NCBI GenBank assembly: GCA_030526935.1
Contig: JAUNBY010000185.1
Location: forward strand, 1-6,446
Direction of reading: 5' to 3'
DNA from: Clostridia bacterium
GTDB taxonomy: Bacteria > Bacillota > Clostridia > Christensenellales > Aristaeellaceae
DNA: 6,446 bases
Positions 1 to 6,426 of this stretch are shown here, in pieces. The position numbers and the translations under genes are program-made. Within the stretch, counting starts at the first letter, position 1; each line of letters opens with the position of its first letter. The notes under the pieces are model-generated. The model was not told where the DNA came from. It did not search any database and saw only the letters and a list, made by a program, of their open reading frames with translations.

Positions 1-1
1 G

Positions 2-964
2 TGCGTATCGATTGGCAGCGTTCGCGTGCCGCTTGGCGATACGCTTACCGTCATCGTCAATACGATATTGGGCAAGGCTATGCCCGAAAGCATTAAATCG
101 CCCGCGATAATCGCGTCCGTGCGCCTGCCGCGTGTTCTCTGCGCGGCGCTCGTGGGCGCTTCGCTTTCAATTTGCGGCGGAGCCATGCAGGGACTTCTCA
201 AAAATCCGCTGGCGGACGGCTCCACCCTGGGCGTATCCAGCGGCGCGAGCCTCGGCGCGGTGATCGCCATAGCGTTTGGGATTTCCATACCGCAACTCCC
301 GTTCGCCGGAACCATGATTATGGCCATTGCGTTCGCGTTTGGGTCGCTGGTAATCATACTCTCGCTCGCCTATAAGCTGGATTATTCGCTTTCCACAAAC
401 ACGATCATACTCATAGGCGTGATTTTTTCGATGTTCGCCTCCAGCATCATGAGCCTCGTGATCGCGTTTGCCTCTGACAAGGTGCAGCACATCACATTTT
501 GGACGATGGGCAGCCTATCGGGAAGTAACTACACAAACGCGCTGGTACTCATGGTAGCGCTCATATTCTGCGCGGGCGCGATCCTCCTCCACGCGGATGA
601 ACTGAACGCCTTTGCCATAGGCGAGGATGACGCGAGACATATAGGCGTGAATGTCAGGCGCGTGAAGCTCATTATACTAATCGCGGCTTCAGCGCTGATA
701 GGCGTTTGCGTGTCCATCGGCGGAACGATTGGCTTTGTGGGGCTGGTTACGCCGCATATCGCGCGCATGATCACGGGGCCAAACCACAAGCGTCTTTTGC
801 CCGCGTGTCTGTTCGGCGGGGCGACGTTTCTGATGCTGTGCGATTTGGCCGCGCGGATTTTACTCAACCCCGTTGAACTGCCCATAGGCGTCGTGACATC
901 GCTCATCGGCGCGGCGTTGTTTGTGTACATCTTCTATACCACGCGGAGGAAGAGCCATGCTTGA
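2..964 (+). CDS. FecCD-family ABC transporter permease, 5' end cut by the window edge
   Basis: Integral membrane subunit of an iron-siderophore/heme/cobalamin type ABC importer (FecCD/BtuC family). The frame is open back to the first bases, reading CVSIGSVRVPLGDTL, which matches the usual segment after the first membrane helix, so the true start lies upstream; the GTG at 26 is an internal valine. The visible 320 residues approach the normal 330-350, so only about 10-30 residues are missing. Family landmarks are visible: RLPRVLCAALVGASLSICG followed by MQGLLKNPLADGSTLGVSSG near the N-terminus, the cytoplasmic coupling segment GFVGLVTPHIARMITGPNHK at about nt 730-790, and the closing PVELPIGVVTSLIGA before a basic tail. 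Several strongly hydrophobic segments remain, in keeping with the 10-helix fold. It overlaps the ATPase gene by 8 bases, implying translational coupling. The substrate cannot be read from the permease; no binding-protein gene is in view. Confidence 0.95.
   Translation, partial: CVSIGSVRVPLGDTLTVIVNTILGKAMPESIKSPAIIASVRLPRVLCAALVGASLSICGGAMQGLLKNPLADGSTLGVSSGASLGAVIAIAFGISIPQLPFAGTMIMAIAFAFGSLVIILSLAYKLDYSLSTNTIILIGVIFSMFASSIMSLVIAFASDKVQHITFWTMGSLSGSNYTNALVLMVALIFCAGAILLHADELNAFAIGEDDARHIGVNVRRVKLIILIAASALIGVCVSIGGTIGFVGLVTPHIARMITGPNHKRLLPACLFGGATFLMLCDLAARILLNPVELPIGVVTSLIGAALFVYIFYTTRRKSHA
945..949 (+). promoter_or_regulatory. Ribosome binding site of the ABC ATPase gene
   Basis: GGAGG lies 7 bases before the ATG at 957, inside the 3' end of the permease gene. 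It fixes the start at 957 rather than at an earlier in-frame candidate at 921, which has no comparable site and would add 12 non-conserved residues. Confidence 0.85.
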
Positions 965-1715
965 CGTTGAGAATCTCACGGTGCGCTATGGTGATCTGAC
1001 CATTGTGGACGGCGTGTCCTTTGCGGTTAACGAGGGCGACTGGCTGATGATCGTCGGGCCAAACGGCGCGGGGAAATCGACTATTGTGTCCGCCGTCTCG
1101 CAGGGCGCGCCGTATACCGGGCGCGTATGCTTAAATGGCGCGGACGTAAAGACGCGCAAAAGCGGCGACATCGCCCGGGAGCTCGGCGTACTGACGCAAA
1201 ACCACTTCGTGGGCTACTCATTTACGGTTGAAGAAGTCGTCTCTCTGGGAAGATACGCGCATTCAAAAGGCCTGTTTTCGGCAAAGAGCGACGAGGACGA
1301 GGAAAGAATTGAGGAAGCGCTCGCTATGACGGGCATGAGCAAAATGCGCGGGCAATCGGTGCTCACGCTGTCCGGCGGCGAATTGCAGAGGACGTTCCTC
1401 GCGCAGGTGTTCGCGCAAAATCCAAAGCTTTTGATGCTGGACGAGCCGACAAACCACCTGGATCTGAAGTATCAAAAACAAATATTTGAGCTGATTGGCG
1501 AATGGCTCAAGTCGCCCGGGCGCGCGGTGCTGTCCGTCGTTCACGACTTGAGCCTCGCCCGCGCCTATGGGACAAAGGCTATGCTCTTAAACATGGGAAA
1601 GGTCGTGGCGCTTGGCGACGTATCTGACGTATTGAACCGGAATCGCCTGATGGAAGCTTACGATATGGACGTATACGGATGGATGCGCTTGATGCTGTCC
1701 CAATGGGATGAGTAG
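957..1715 (+). CDS. FecE/FepC-type ABC transporter ATP-binding protein
   Basis: Cytoplasmic ATPase that powers the FecCD permease encoded just upstream, 252 residues, a normal length for this family. All nucleotide-binding motifs are intact: Walker A GPNGAGKST (34-42), Q-loop glutamine 81, ABC signature LSGGELQR (138-145), Walker B LLMLDE (158-163) with catalytic E163, D-loop NHLD (166-169) and switch histidine H196 in VVHD. The order and spacing, plus EPTNHLDLKYQ after Walker B, are typical of iron-chelate and cobalamin importers. The start ATG overlaps the permease stop (ATGCTTGA), so the two are translated as a unit. The stop codon TAG ends at 1715, directly touching the stop of the convergent gene on the other strand. 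The exact metal chelate is unknown. Confidence 0.95.
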   Translation: MLDVENLTVRYGDLTIVDGVSFAVNEGDWLMIVGPNGAGKSTIVSAVSQGAPYTGRVCLNGADVKTRKSGDIARELGVLTQNHFVGYSFTVEEVVSLGRYAHSKGLFSAKSDEDEERIEEALAMTGMSKMRGQSVLTLSGGELQRTFLAQVFAQNPKLLMLDEPTNHLDLKYQKQIFELIGEWLKSPGRAVLSVVHDLSLARAYGTKAMLLNMGKVVALGDVSDVLNRNRLMEAYDMDVYGWMRLMLSQWDE

Positions 1716-1976
1716 TCATTCCCCGCCTTGCTCCCGCGCCTTGCGCGCCCGGCTCTCCGCTTCGCGTATGCGCACCTGCCCGGGATCGTTCATCGCGGGC
1801 AGTCCCGCCGCCATTACAGCGTATTTCCATATGCGAAAACGCGCCTTTATGTACGCGGCGGAGGGCACCTCGCTAACCATGGGCGTACGCCCCAATTCCC
1901 TCGCCTTGTCGATCAACGGCTGAAGGATTTCGCGGTCGCGAGCGCTGATTTCCTGATTGGGCTGCCATGTTTTCAT
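1716..1976 (-). CDS. Small protein resembling the HNH/homing-endonuclease-associated repeat
   Basis: An 86-residue, charged, soluble protein read leftward from the ATG at 1976. Residues about 16-62 (REILQPLIDKARELGRTP, then VSEVPSAAYIKARF, then WKYAVMAAGLP) match the pattern known from memory for the homing-endonuclease-associated repeat (HNH_repeat): a helix, GRTPT/M-x-x-E, a helix ending in RFGSW, and a final AAGL. Such repeats are thought to be helix-turn-helix-like DNA-binding modules and often occur without any nuclease; none is visible here. The tail (RIREAESRARKAREQGGE) is a basic/acidic helix. Reality as a gene is supported by GGAGGA 9 bases before the start and a near-consensus promoter at 2010-2038. 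An earlier in-frame TTG at 2006 lies at or before the expected transcript start and would include the ribosome site in the coding region, so 1976 is preferred. Precise role unknown. Confidence 0.8.
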   Translation of the reverse strand: MKTWQPNQEISARDREILQPLIDKARELGRTPMVSEVPSAAYIKARFRIWKYAVMAAGLPAMNDPGQVRIREAESRARKAREQGGE

Positions 1977-1985
1977 GGTGTTTAT

Positions 1986-1991
1986 TCCTCC
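1986..1991 (-). promoter_or_regulatory. Ribosome binding site of the small minus-strand gene
   Basis: On the minus strand GGAGGA stands 9 bases before the ATG at 1976. It decides the start against the upstream in-frame TTG at 2006. Confidence 0.8.
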
Positions 1992-2009
1992 GGTTTGTCT
2001 GTGCAAATC

Positions 2010-2038
2010 ATTGTAGAACGCCGCCGCGATTTTGTCAA
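2010..2038 (-). promoter_or_regulatory. Sigma-A promoter for the small minus-strand gene
   Basis: Read leftward, a perfect -35 TTGACA (2038-2033), a 17-base spacer and a -10 TACAAT (2015-2010, five of six consensus bases). The transcript would start near 2003, giving a leader of about 27 bases that holds GGAGGA and the ATG at 1976. On the plus strand the same bases include TTGTCA (2032-2037), which could serve as a -35 for the kinase gene, but the matching -10 (TCATAC, 2055-2060) is poor. No operator symmetry is obvious. Confidence 0.85.
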
Positions 2039-2083
2039 CGCGAATTTGAATGAATCATACGCGCGCAATGGGCGCGGCTGGAT

Positions 2084-2090
2084 AAGGAGG
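2084..2090 (+). promoter_or_regulatory. Ribosome binding site of the sensor kinase gene
   Basis: AAGGAGG ends 5 bases before the TTG at 2096. The first in-frame ATG codons (2108 and 2117) are 17 and 26 bases away, too far for this site, so the TTG is the likely start. Confidence 0.75.
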
Positions 2091-2095
2091 CCGAC

Positions 2096-3394
2096 TTGAT
2101 AAACGGGATGTACATAATGAGCGCCGGTCTGGAATTCTTCTTTGCCCTCGTTTCGGTCATACTGCTCACCGGCTGTATGCTGGACAGTGATCGCGGGCGA
2201 AAAACAAACCGAATACTAATCGCGATACTCGTGGTAAACGCGCTGATGAACGCCATCGACGCGTGTATCTGGCTTTGGTGCGACGTGCTGGAAATGATAA
2301 CGGTCATGAAGATACTGAGCTTTTTGTCGTATGGGCTGGGAAGCGCGCTCTTTGCGCTGTTCAGCTATCTTGTCGTATGCATTATTCGGGAATACGCTCC
2401 CGTTCCGGGATATATCCCAAAGATCATCATAGTTATATCCGCCGTGATGGCGCTATTATGGGTGATTTCCATGTTCAACGGTATGTATTATTACTGGGAT
2501 GAAAACGGGGTATGTCAGATTGGTGAGATGCATTTTTTAAGTCAGGCGTTTGGCATACTGTTTCTTATTCTCAATATCGTTCTGGCGATTCGTTATCGCG
2601 AGGCGATAACCCGGCGGGTTCTCGGCGTTTTAATTCTTTACAGCGCCATCCCGCTTATATCCTTCGCGTTTGTTTCGTTGTGGGACGTGCTGCCTGTGTA
2701 CACGGCCTCGACGATTTCGCTTCTTTTATACTACATAGTCGTTCACGTCGAGCACGGACAGCGCGTGGCAAAACAGCAGACGCAGCTTGTGAGGCAGGAG
2801 CTTGAACTGAACAACAGCCGCACCGCCATGATGCTTTCGCAGGTAAGGCCGCATTTTCTGTATAACACATTAACCGCCATCGCCCAGCTTTGCGAAAAGG
2901 ATCCTAAAAAGGCCAAGGAAACAACTATATATTTTTCCGAATACCTGCGAAGCAATATGAAAGCCCTCGAACAGACGCACTCCATTCCCTTTGAAAAGGA
3001 GCTCGAGCACGTCAGAGCCTACCTTGCCATCGAACAGGTTCGATTTGCCGACGAACTTAGAGTTTTATATGACATTCAGACTATGGATTTTTTCATACCG
3101 CCCCTGTGTTTGCAGCCGCTAGTCGAAAACGCCGTAAAACACGGCGTGGGCATGAAGGAGGACGGCGGAACGGTTTTGATACGCTCGCGCGAGCTAGGCG
3201 ATAATATTGAGATTACAGTCGAGGACGACGGCGTGGGCTTCGACCCGGCAAAGAGACCCCAGGACGGGAAATCTCACATAGGTATCGAGAACGTTCGGGA
3301 AAGGCTTGCAAAAATGGCCGACGCCGGACTTGTGATCTCGAGTAACCCCGGTTCGGGAACTGTAGTCGTCATAAGCATTCCAAAGAAAGGATGA
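2096..3394 (+). CDS. LytS/YehU-type sensor histidine kinase with 7-TM N-terminus
   Basis: Membrane sensor kinase of 432 residues that should autophosphorylate and pass phosphate to the regulator encoded 5 bases downstream. Residues 1-217 hold seven hydrophobic segments (about 9-28, 39-61, 68-97, 108-126, 147-166, 174-194, 200-217). Arg/Lys-rich loops at 31-39, 98-109 and 166-174 and acidic loops elsewhere fit an N-outside, 7-TM topology with the kinase in the cytoplasm, like the HisKA_7TM class; no known sensory motif was recognised. A short coiled-coil linker (218-245) leads to the His_kinase core, with phosphoacceptor H253 in QVRPHFLYNTL. The ATPase domain shows the N-box LVENAVKHG (342-350), G1 DDGVGFD (377-383), GIENVRERL (396-404) and GSGT (419-422). 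The start is TTG, chosen from the ribosome site. The signal sensed is unknown; the longest external loop (127-147) contains C140. Confidence 0.93.
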   Translation: MINGMYIMSAGLEFFFALVSVILLTGCMLDSDRGRKTNRILIAILVVNALMNAIDACIWLWCDVLEMITVMKILSFLSYGLGSALFALFSYLVVCIIREYAPVPGYIPKIIIVISAVMALLWVISMFNGMYYYWDENGVCQIGEMHFLSQAFGILFLILNIVLAIRYREAITRRVLGVLILYSAIPLISFAFVSLWDVLPVYTASTISLLLYYIVVHVEHGQRVAKQQTQLVRQELELNNSRTAMMLSQVRPHFLYNTLTAIAQLCEKDPKKAKETTIYFSEYLRSNMKALEQTHSIPFEKELEHVRAYLAIEQVRFADELRVLYDIQTMDFFIPPLCLQPLVENAVKHGVGMKEDGGTVLIRSRELGDNIEITVEDDGVGFDPAKRPQDGKSHIGIENVRERLAKMADAGLVISSNPGSGTVVVISIPKKG

Positions 3395-3399
3395 CATTC

Positions 3400-4203
3400 A
3401 TGACAATTTTAGCGGTGGACGATGAACCTTTGGCGCTGGAACTGTTGACGGATTCCATCAAGGCGGCCGTGCCAGACGCTCTGGTCTTTCCCTTTTTAAA
3501 ACCATCCAAGTTGTTGGAATACGCGAGCGAGAATCCCGCGAACGTCGCTTTTCTGGACATACGTATGCGCGGCGTCACAGGGATTGAGCTTGCGAAGCGC
3601 CTGAAAGAGCTGAATCCCGATATCAACCTTATTTTTGTTACGGGCTACGAAGAGTACACGGGCGACGCCATGGCGCTTCACGCCAGCGGCTACATCATGA
3701 AACCCGTGACCGTACAGGCAGTGAGGGCGGAACTTAATGATCTGAGGCGTCCCGTTCCGCCCATATCAAAAGCCGTTCTGCGCGTTAAATGCTTTGGCAA
3801 CTTCGACGTATACACGGCGGATGGAAAAAGGGTTCACTTTGAAAGGACAAAAGCCAAGGAATTGCTGGCGTATCTGGTGTACCGCTCGGGCAGTTCATGC
3901 TCGGTGAAGGAAATCGCGGCAGTGCTGTTCGAAGACGGTGAGTACAATCAAAAACAAAGGAACTACGTTCAGAAAATCATTTCCTCAATGTTACAGGCGC
4001 TTCGGGCGGCGGGAGTGGAAAGCGTCGTCACTAAAAAATACAACAGCCTCGCAATGGACGTTTCGCAGTTGGACTGTGATTACTATAGATTTATGGAATT
4101 GGACGCGGCGGCGGTGAACTCTTATTCGGGAGAGTTTATGTCGCAGTACCCATGGGCCGAATTTGTGATAGGTTACCTGGAGGATGTATATCAGAAGCAG
4201 TAG
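3400..4203 (+). CDS. Response regulator with SARP-type winged-helix DNA-binding domain
   Basis: Cytoplasmic transcription regulator of 267 residues, partner of the kinase just upstream. The receiver domain (1-115) has the acidic pair D7-D8, phosphoacceptor D53 in FLDIR, T81 and K101-P102. Residues about 125-220 form an OmpR/SARP-like winged helix: the opening VKCFGNFDVYTADGKRVHF, then RTKAKELLAYLVYR, is the usual start of SARP/BTAD regulators. The last 45 residues (CDYYRFME to PWAEFVIGYLEDVYQ) look like a short beginning of a BTAD helical domain rather than a full one; this short form appears normal for clostridial receiver-SARP proteins. The start at 3400 is preferred because AAAGGA lies 8 bases before it, whereas the ATG at 3391 directly adjoins that site and only adds MTF. 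LytS-type kinases more often pair with LytTR or AraC-type regulators, so the output domain is less usual. Confidence 0.92.
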   Translation: MTILAVDDEPLALELLTDSIKAAVPDALVFPFLKPSKLLEYASENPANVAFLDIRMRGVTGIELAKRLKELNPDINLIFVTGYEEYTGDAMALHASGYIMKPVTVQAVRAELNDLRRPVPPISKAVLRVKCFGNFDVYTADGKRVHFERTKAKELLAYLVYRSGSSCSVKEIAAVLFEDGEYNQKQRNYVQKIISSMLQALRAAGVESVVTKKYNSLAMDVSQLDCDYYRFMELDAAAVNSYSGEFMSQYPWAEFVIGYLEDVYQKQ

Positions 4204-4377
4204 CGTTGCGGACATGGCTCAATGCTATCCATCACCGCGACGTTGATATTGTTAAGACGCGCAAACCCATTTGCCTTTCAAGCGGCTGGTTTACGGCCTC
4301 CAACATGGCGGATTGATCCATAAATTGTTAATTCTTCGTTTTTGTACATTGTTTGTCAGTCTTCTGTCCCTCATCCG
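4204..4377 (+). other. Intergenic stretch without a recognisable gene
   Basis: No convincing gene was found on either strand between the regulator stop and the repeat at 4378. Short open stretches occur in more than one frame but lack a start with a ribosome site and resemble nothing known to me. No hairpin followed by a T-run is visible, so transcription from the two-component genes may continue. A T-rich pocket at 4320-4360 (TTGTTA at 4325, TACATT at 4345, TTGTCA at 4353) looks promoter-like but no pair has a 16-18 base spacing. Confidence 0.5.
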
Positions 4378-4396
4378 TGGTTACAATCTGGTTACA
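4378..4396 (+). promoter_or_regulatory. Candidate SARP-type operator: TGGTTACA direct repeat with 11-bp period
   Basis: TGGTTACA occurs at 4378-4385 and again at 4389-4396. As heptamers this is GGTTACA, 4 bases (ATCT), GGTTACA: one helical turn apart, the layout described for SARP and other OmpR-like winged-helix regulators. The adjacent gene encodes such a regulator. The first copy overlaps TACAAT (4382-4387), a good -10 lacking a well-spaced -35, so binding could either activate or block a promoter here. The two repeat copies are exact; operator function is inferred. Confidence 0.4.
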
Positions 4397-4424
4397 GGTT
4401 GATTTGAAGATGGGGGGTCAGAAG

Positions 4425-4547
4425 ATGACAATCCTTGCGGTCGATAACGCCGTCGATACGCTTGCGCGCATTGATTGTCTTAGGCAAACGTTTCCCGAGG
4501 ATCTAATCAGCCAGATTCGCGTGTGCAGAAGACGCAAACCGCAATAA
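4425..4547 (+). pseudogene. 40-codon stub resembling the start of a response-regulator receiver domain
   Basis: The peptide begins MTILAVDN and continues ...TLARIDCLRQTFPEDLIS, then ends in a basic RVCRRRKPQ tail. Its first seven residues are identical to those of the regulator at 3400 (MTILAVDD), and the LRQTFPEDLIS stretch lines up with the end of the first receiver helix (SIKAAVPDALV). It stops after about 30 receiver-like residues, well before any phosphoacceptor aspartate, and the second acidic residue is Asn, so it cannot work as a receiver. GGGGGG (4412-4417) sits 7 bases before the ATG, so it may still be translated. In the seven shared residues, four codons differ and all differences are synonymous, which argues against a recent local duplication. 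It could be a decayed gene remnant, a recombination scar, or a small leader peptide for the next gene, 16 bases downstream. Confidence 0.45.
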
Positions 4548-4563
4548 AAACGGATGTAAGCAT

Positions 4564-6426
4564 ATGAAAACGAAAAAGTGGATCTCTTTGATTTTAGCGT
4601 TGTTCACGCTGCTGAACGGACTTGCTTTCGCGAGCGAGTCAGAAACGACGGCGCATTATCAGCTGGGCGACAAACCCGCGGATTTTACCGTGACCATGTC
4701 GGACGGTCAGGAAGTCAGTTTGTACGGGCTGTTGGCCGAGAAAGATGTCGTCATGCTAAACTTCTGGGCAAGCTGGTGCGGCCCATGCCGGATGGAATTC
4801 CCTTTCCTTCAGGAAGCTTATGCGAAGCTTTCCGACAAGGTGGGCGTGATCGCGCTGTCCGTATTTGAGGGCGATACTAACGAGGCCATCAACGATTTGA
4901 AAGAGGAACTGGGGCTTACCACGCTGCCCATGGGTCGCGATATAGGCTTGAAGGATCAGTACAACGTGCCCGCCTTCCCCACCACCATTATAATCGACCG
5001 CAACGGAGTGATATGCATGGAGCATACCGGCATGATCACTTCCACGCGCCTGCTTGTCAACGCGCTTGAGACCTTCATTGGCGACGATTACACCGAATCC
5101 GTACTGCTTGGCGAAATGCCCGCGCTGCCATTAGCGGAATCGGGCGACGCGAAGGCGTTGAGCGACGCCGCCAACATTCCCGGCGGTACGCTGGAATTAT
5201 ACAGTCTTGTAGACGAGGCGGATAATCTGCCCTTCATCCCCTCGGAGGAAGGCGACTGCGCGGTGGCTTCTAACCTCGACGCGCAGAACACCGTAGCAAA
5301 CCTTGCATTGCTCGCCGAGACGCAGCCGGGAGATGTTCTGGTATACGAATACCAGCTCAAAGGACTCACCTTTGACGACAGGATCGTGGTCTTCGCGCAG
5401 GATGAAGCTGTCAACATTCACGCCATCCAGACCGACGGCTGGGTAGAAAACGCCGTTCGCGTCACCGAAGAAGGTGTGGACAGGTTCACGTTCCTGTTCG
5501 TCAAGGGCTCCCAGGGCGGCTACGACGTGGACTGCCGAATCAGAAACGTGCGCCTGTTGACGGGCGACGAAGCGGCTGAGTATGTAATCCCCGAGGTCAC
5601 GGGACCCAAGGTTTTGTCAGGCGTCGAGACAGCCATCGAGTACGAGGACGACTCCGTCGAACCTGTTTATTTGTATCAGGCCGACGGCGTGAGATCGGAA
5701 GATAACGGTTCCTACTTGATGGCGACGAAGAACGAGGTCGGGGCGAAGGTGCTCGTAGGCGAAGACGTGAATCTGAATCTTGCCGCTATACGCATCACCC
5801 GCGACATAATGAACACTGAATACATAATGCTCAGCAGCCTTCCCTGCGACGACGAGGGATATATATTCACATGCGATATGGCAAGCGTGGAATCGGGCGC
5901 CGTCATAGTGGTATTGCCAAACGCCGCGGCAAACGTGAACGGTAATTCAGACATGGTGTTTAATTCCGCCGATGGTCTCAAGACATATATGAAGCTTATC
6001 CTGTCCATGGTGATTACGCAAGCGACGCCGGAGGAGTTTACGGAGCTAGCCATGTCGGACGCGGGCTACTACGGGCTGGAGGACGGCACACTCGTGCTCG
6101 ATATGAACAGCGTAATAGCCGAGACGTGGGAAGAAGCAAAAAAGGACGCCGAAGAGGAACAAGCGCAGGATCAGGCTTATGTCGTCAAATTCACCGATCC
6201 CGACGGCAATCCCATACAGGGCGTTTTAGCGCAGTTCTGCGACGATACAACCTGCAGCGTGATAATCTCCGACGAAAACGGCGAGGCTCGCTTCGAGGGC
6301 GATCCTTATCCCTACAACGTACACGTTTTGATGGTTCCCGCAGGATATGAGTCGGTGAGCGAAAACTTTGACTTTACCGAACAGGGCGGCGAGATCGCCA
6401 TCACCCTCAATCCCCTCGAATTCTGA
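4564..6426 (+). CDS. Secreted multidomain thioredoxin-like (TlpA/ResA-type) protein
   Basis: Exported 620-residue protein, probably a thiol-disulfide oxidoreductase acting outside the membrane. Residues 1-23 form a Sec signal peptide (MKTKK, hydrophobic core, AFA before S24); there is no lipobox cysteine and no C-terminal anchor. Residues about 31-175 are a Redoxin/TlpA domain with the active site WCGPC (C72, C75) and the cis-proline region VPAFPTT (P139). The middle (about 185-520) is unrecognised, acidic and probably beta-rich. A charged linker (EEAKKDAEEEQAQDQ, 523-537) leads to residues 538-620, which look like a Cna-B/carboxypeptidase-regulatory beta domain: VKFTDPDGNPIQGV, FCDDTTC, SDENGEARF, then VPAGYE. 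Family TlpA proteins are 150-200 residues, so this is a large fusion. Nine cysteines are present, seven outside the active site. The ribosome site is weak (GGA at 4552-4554), suggesting coupling to the 40-codon frame upstream or low expression. No CcdA-like membrane partner is in the window. Confidence 0.9.
   Translation: MKTKKWISLILALFTLLNGLAFASESETTAHYQLGDKPADFTVTMSDGQEVSLYGLLAEKDVVMLNFWASWCGPCRMEFPFLQEAYAKLSDKVGVIALSVFEGDTNEAINDLKEELGLTTLPMGRDIGLKDQYNVPAFPTTIIIDRNGVICMEHTGMITSTRLLVNALETFIGDDYTESVLLGEMPALPLAESGDAKALSDAANIPGGTLELYSLVDEADNLPFIPSEEGDCAVASNLDAQNTVANLALLAETQPGDVLVYEYQLKGLTFDDRIVVFAQDEAVNIHAIQTDGWVENAVRVTEEGVDRFTFLFVKGSQGGYDVDCRIRNVRLLTGDEAAEYVIPEVTGPKVLSGVETAIEYEDDSVEPVYLYQADGVRSEDNGSYLMATKNEVGAKVLVGEDVNLNLAAIRITRDIMNTEYIMLSSLPCDDEGYIFTCDMASVESGAVIVVLPNAAANVNGNSDMVFNSADGLKTYMKLILSMVITQATPEEFTELAMSDAGYYGLEDGTLVLDMNSVIAETWEEAKKDAEEEQAQDQAYVVKFTDPDGNPIQGVLAQFCDDTTCSVIISDENGEARFEGDPYPYNVHVLMVPAGYESVSENFDFTEQGGEIAITLNPLEF

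Noticed and set aside
529..930. Long minus-strand open frame opposite the permease (133 codons)
   Set aside because: It is antisense to an intact, strongly conserved gene, has no ribosome site, and its composition mirrors the permease codons.
1716..2006. Longer version of the minus-strand small gene starting at TTG 2006
   Set aside because: The predicted transcript starts near 2003, and the extra residues would encode the ribosome binding site.
2032..2060. Plus-strand promoter for the kinase gene (TTGTCA, 17 bases, TCATAC)
   Set aside because: The -35 is good but overlaps the opposite promoter's TTGACA almost completely, and the -10 matches at only two positions.
2062..2076. Inverted repeat CGCGC-AATGG-GCGCG just upstream of the kinase ribosome site
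   Set aside because: Only a 5-bp stem with no T-run; in alternating GC sequence this arises easily. It might slightly affect translation but cannot be called a terminator or attenuator.
4263..4292. AAACC...GGTTT possible hairpin downstream of the regulator gene
   Set aside because: The stem is about 5 AT-rich pairs across a 20-base loop and no T-tract follows, so it is not a credible terminator.
4345..4350. TACATT as a -10 element with TTGTTA at 4325 as -35
   Set aside because: The spacer is only 14 bases, too short for a normal sigma-A promoter.
5712..6053. Minus-strand open frame opposite the thioredoxin-like gene (113 codons)
   Set aside because: Antisense shadow with no start signal or recognisable domain; similar antisense frames at 5088-5417 were rejected for the same reason.
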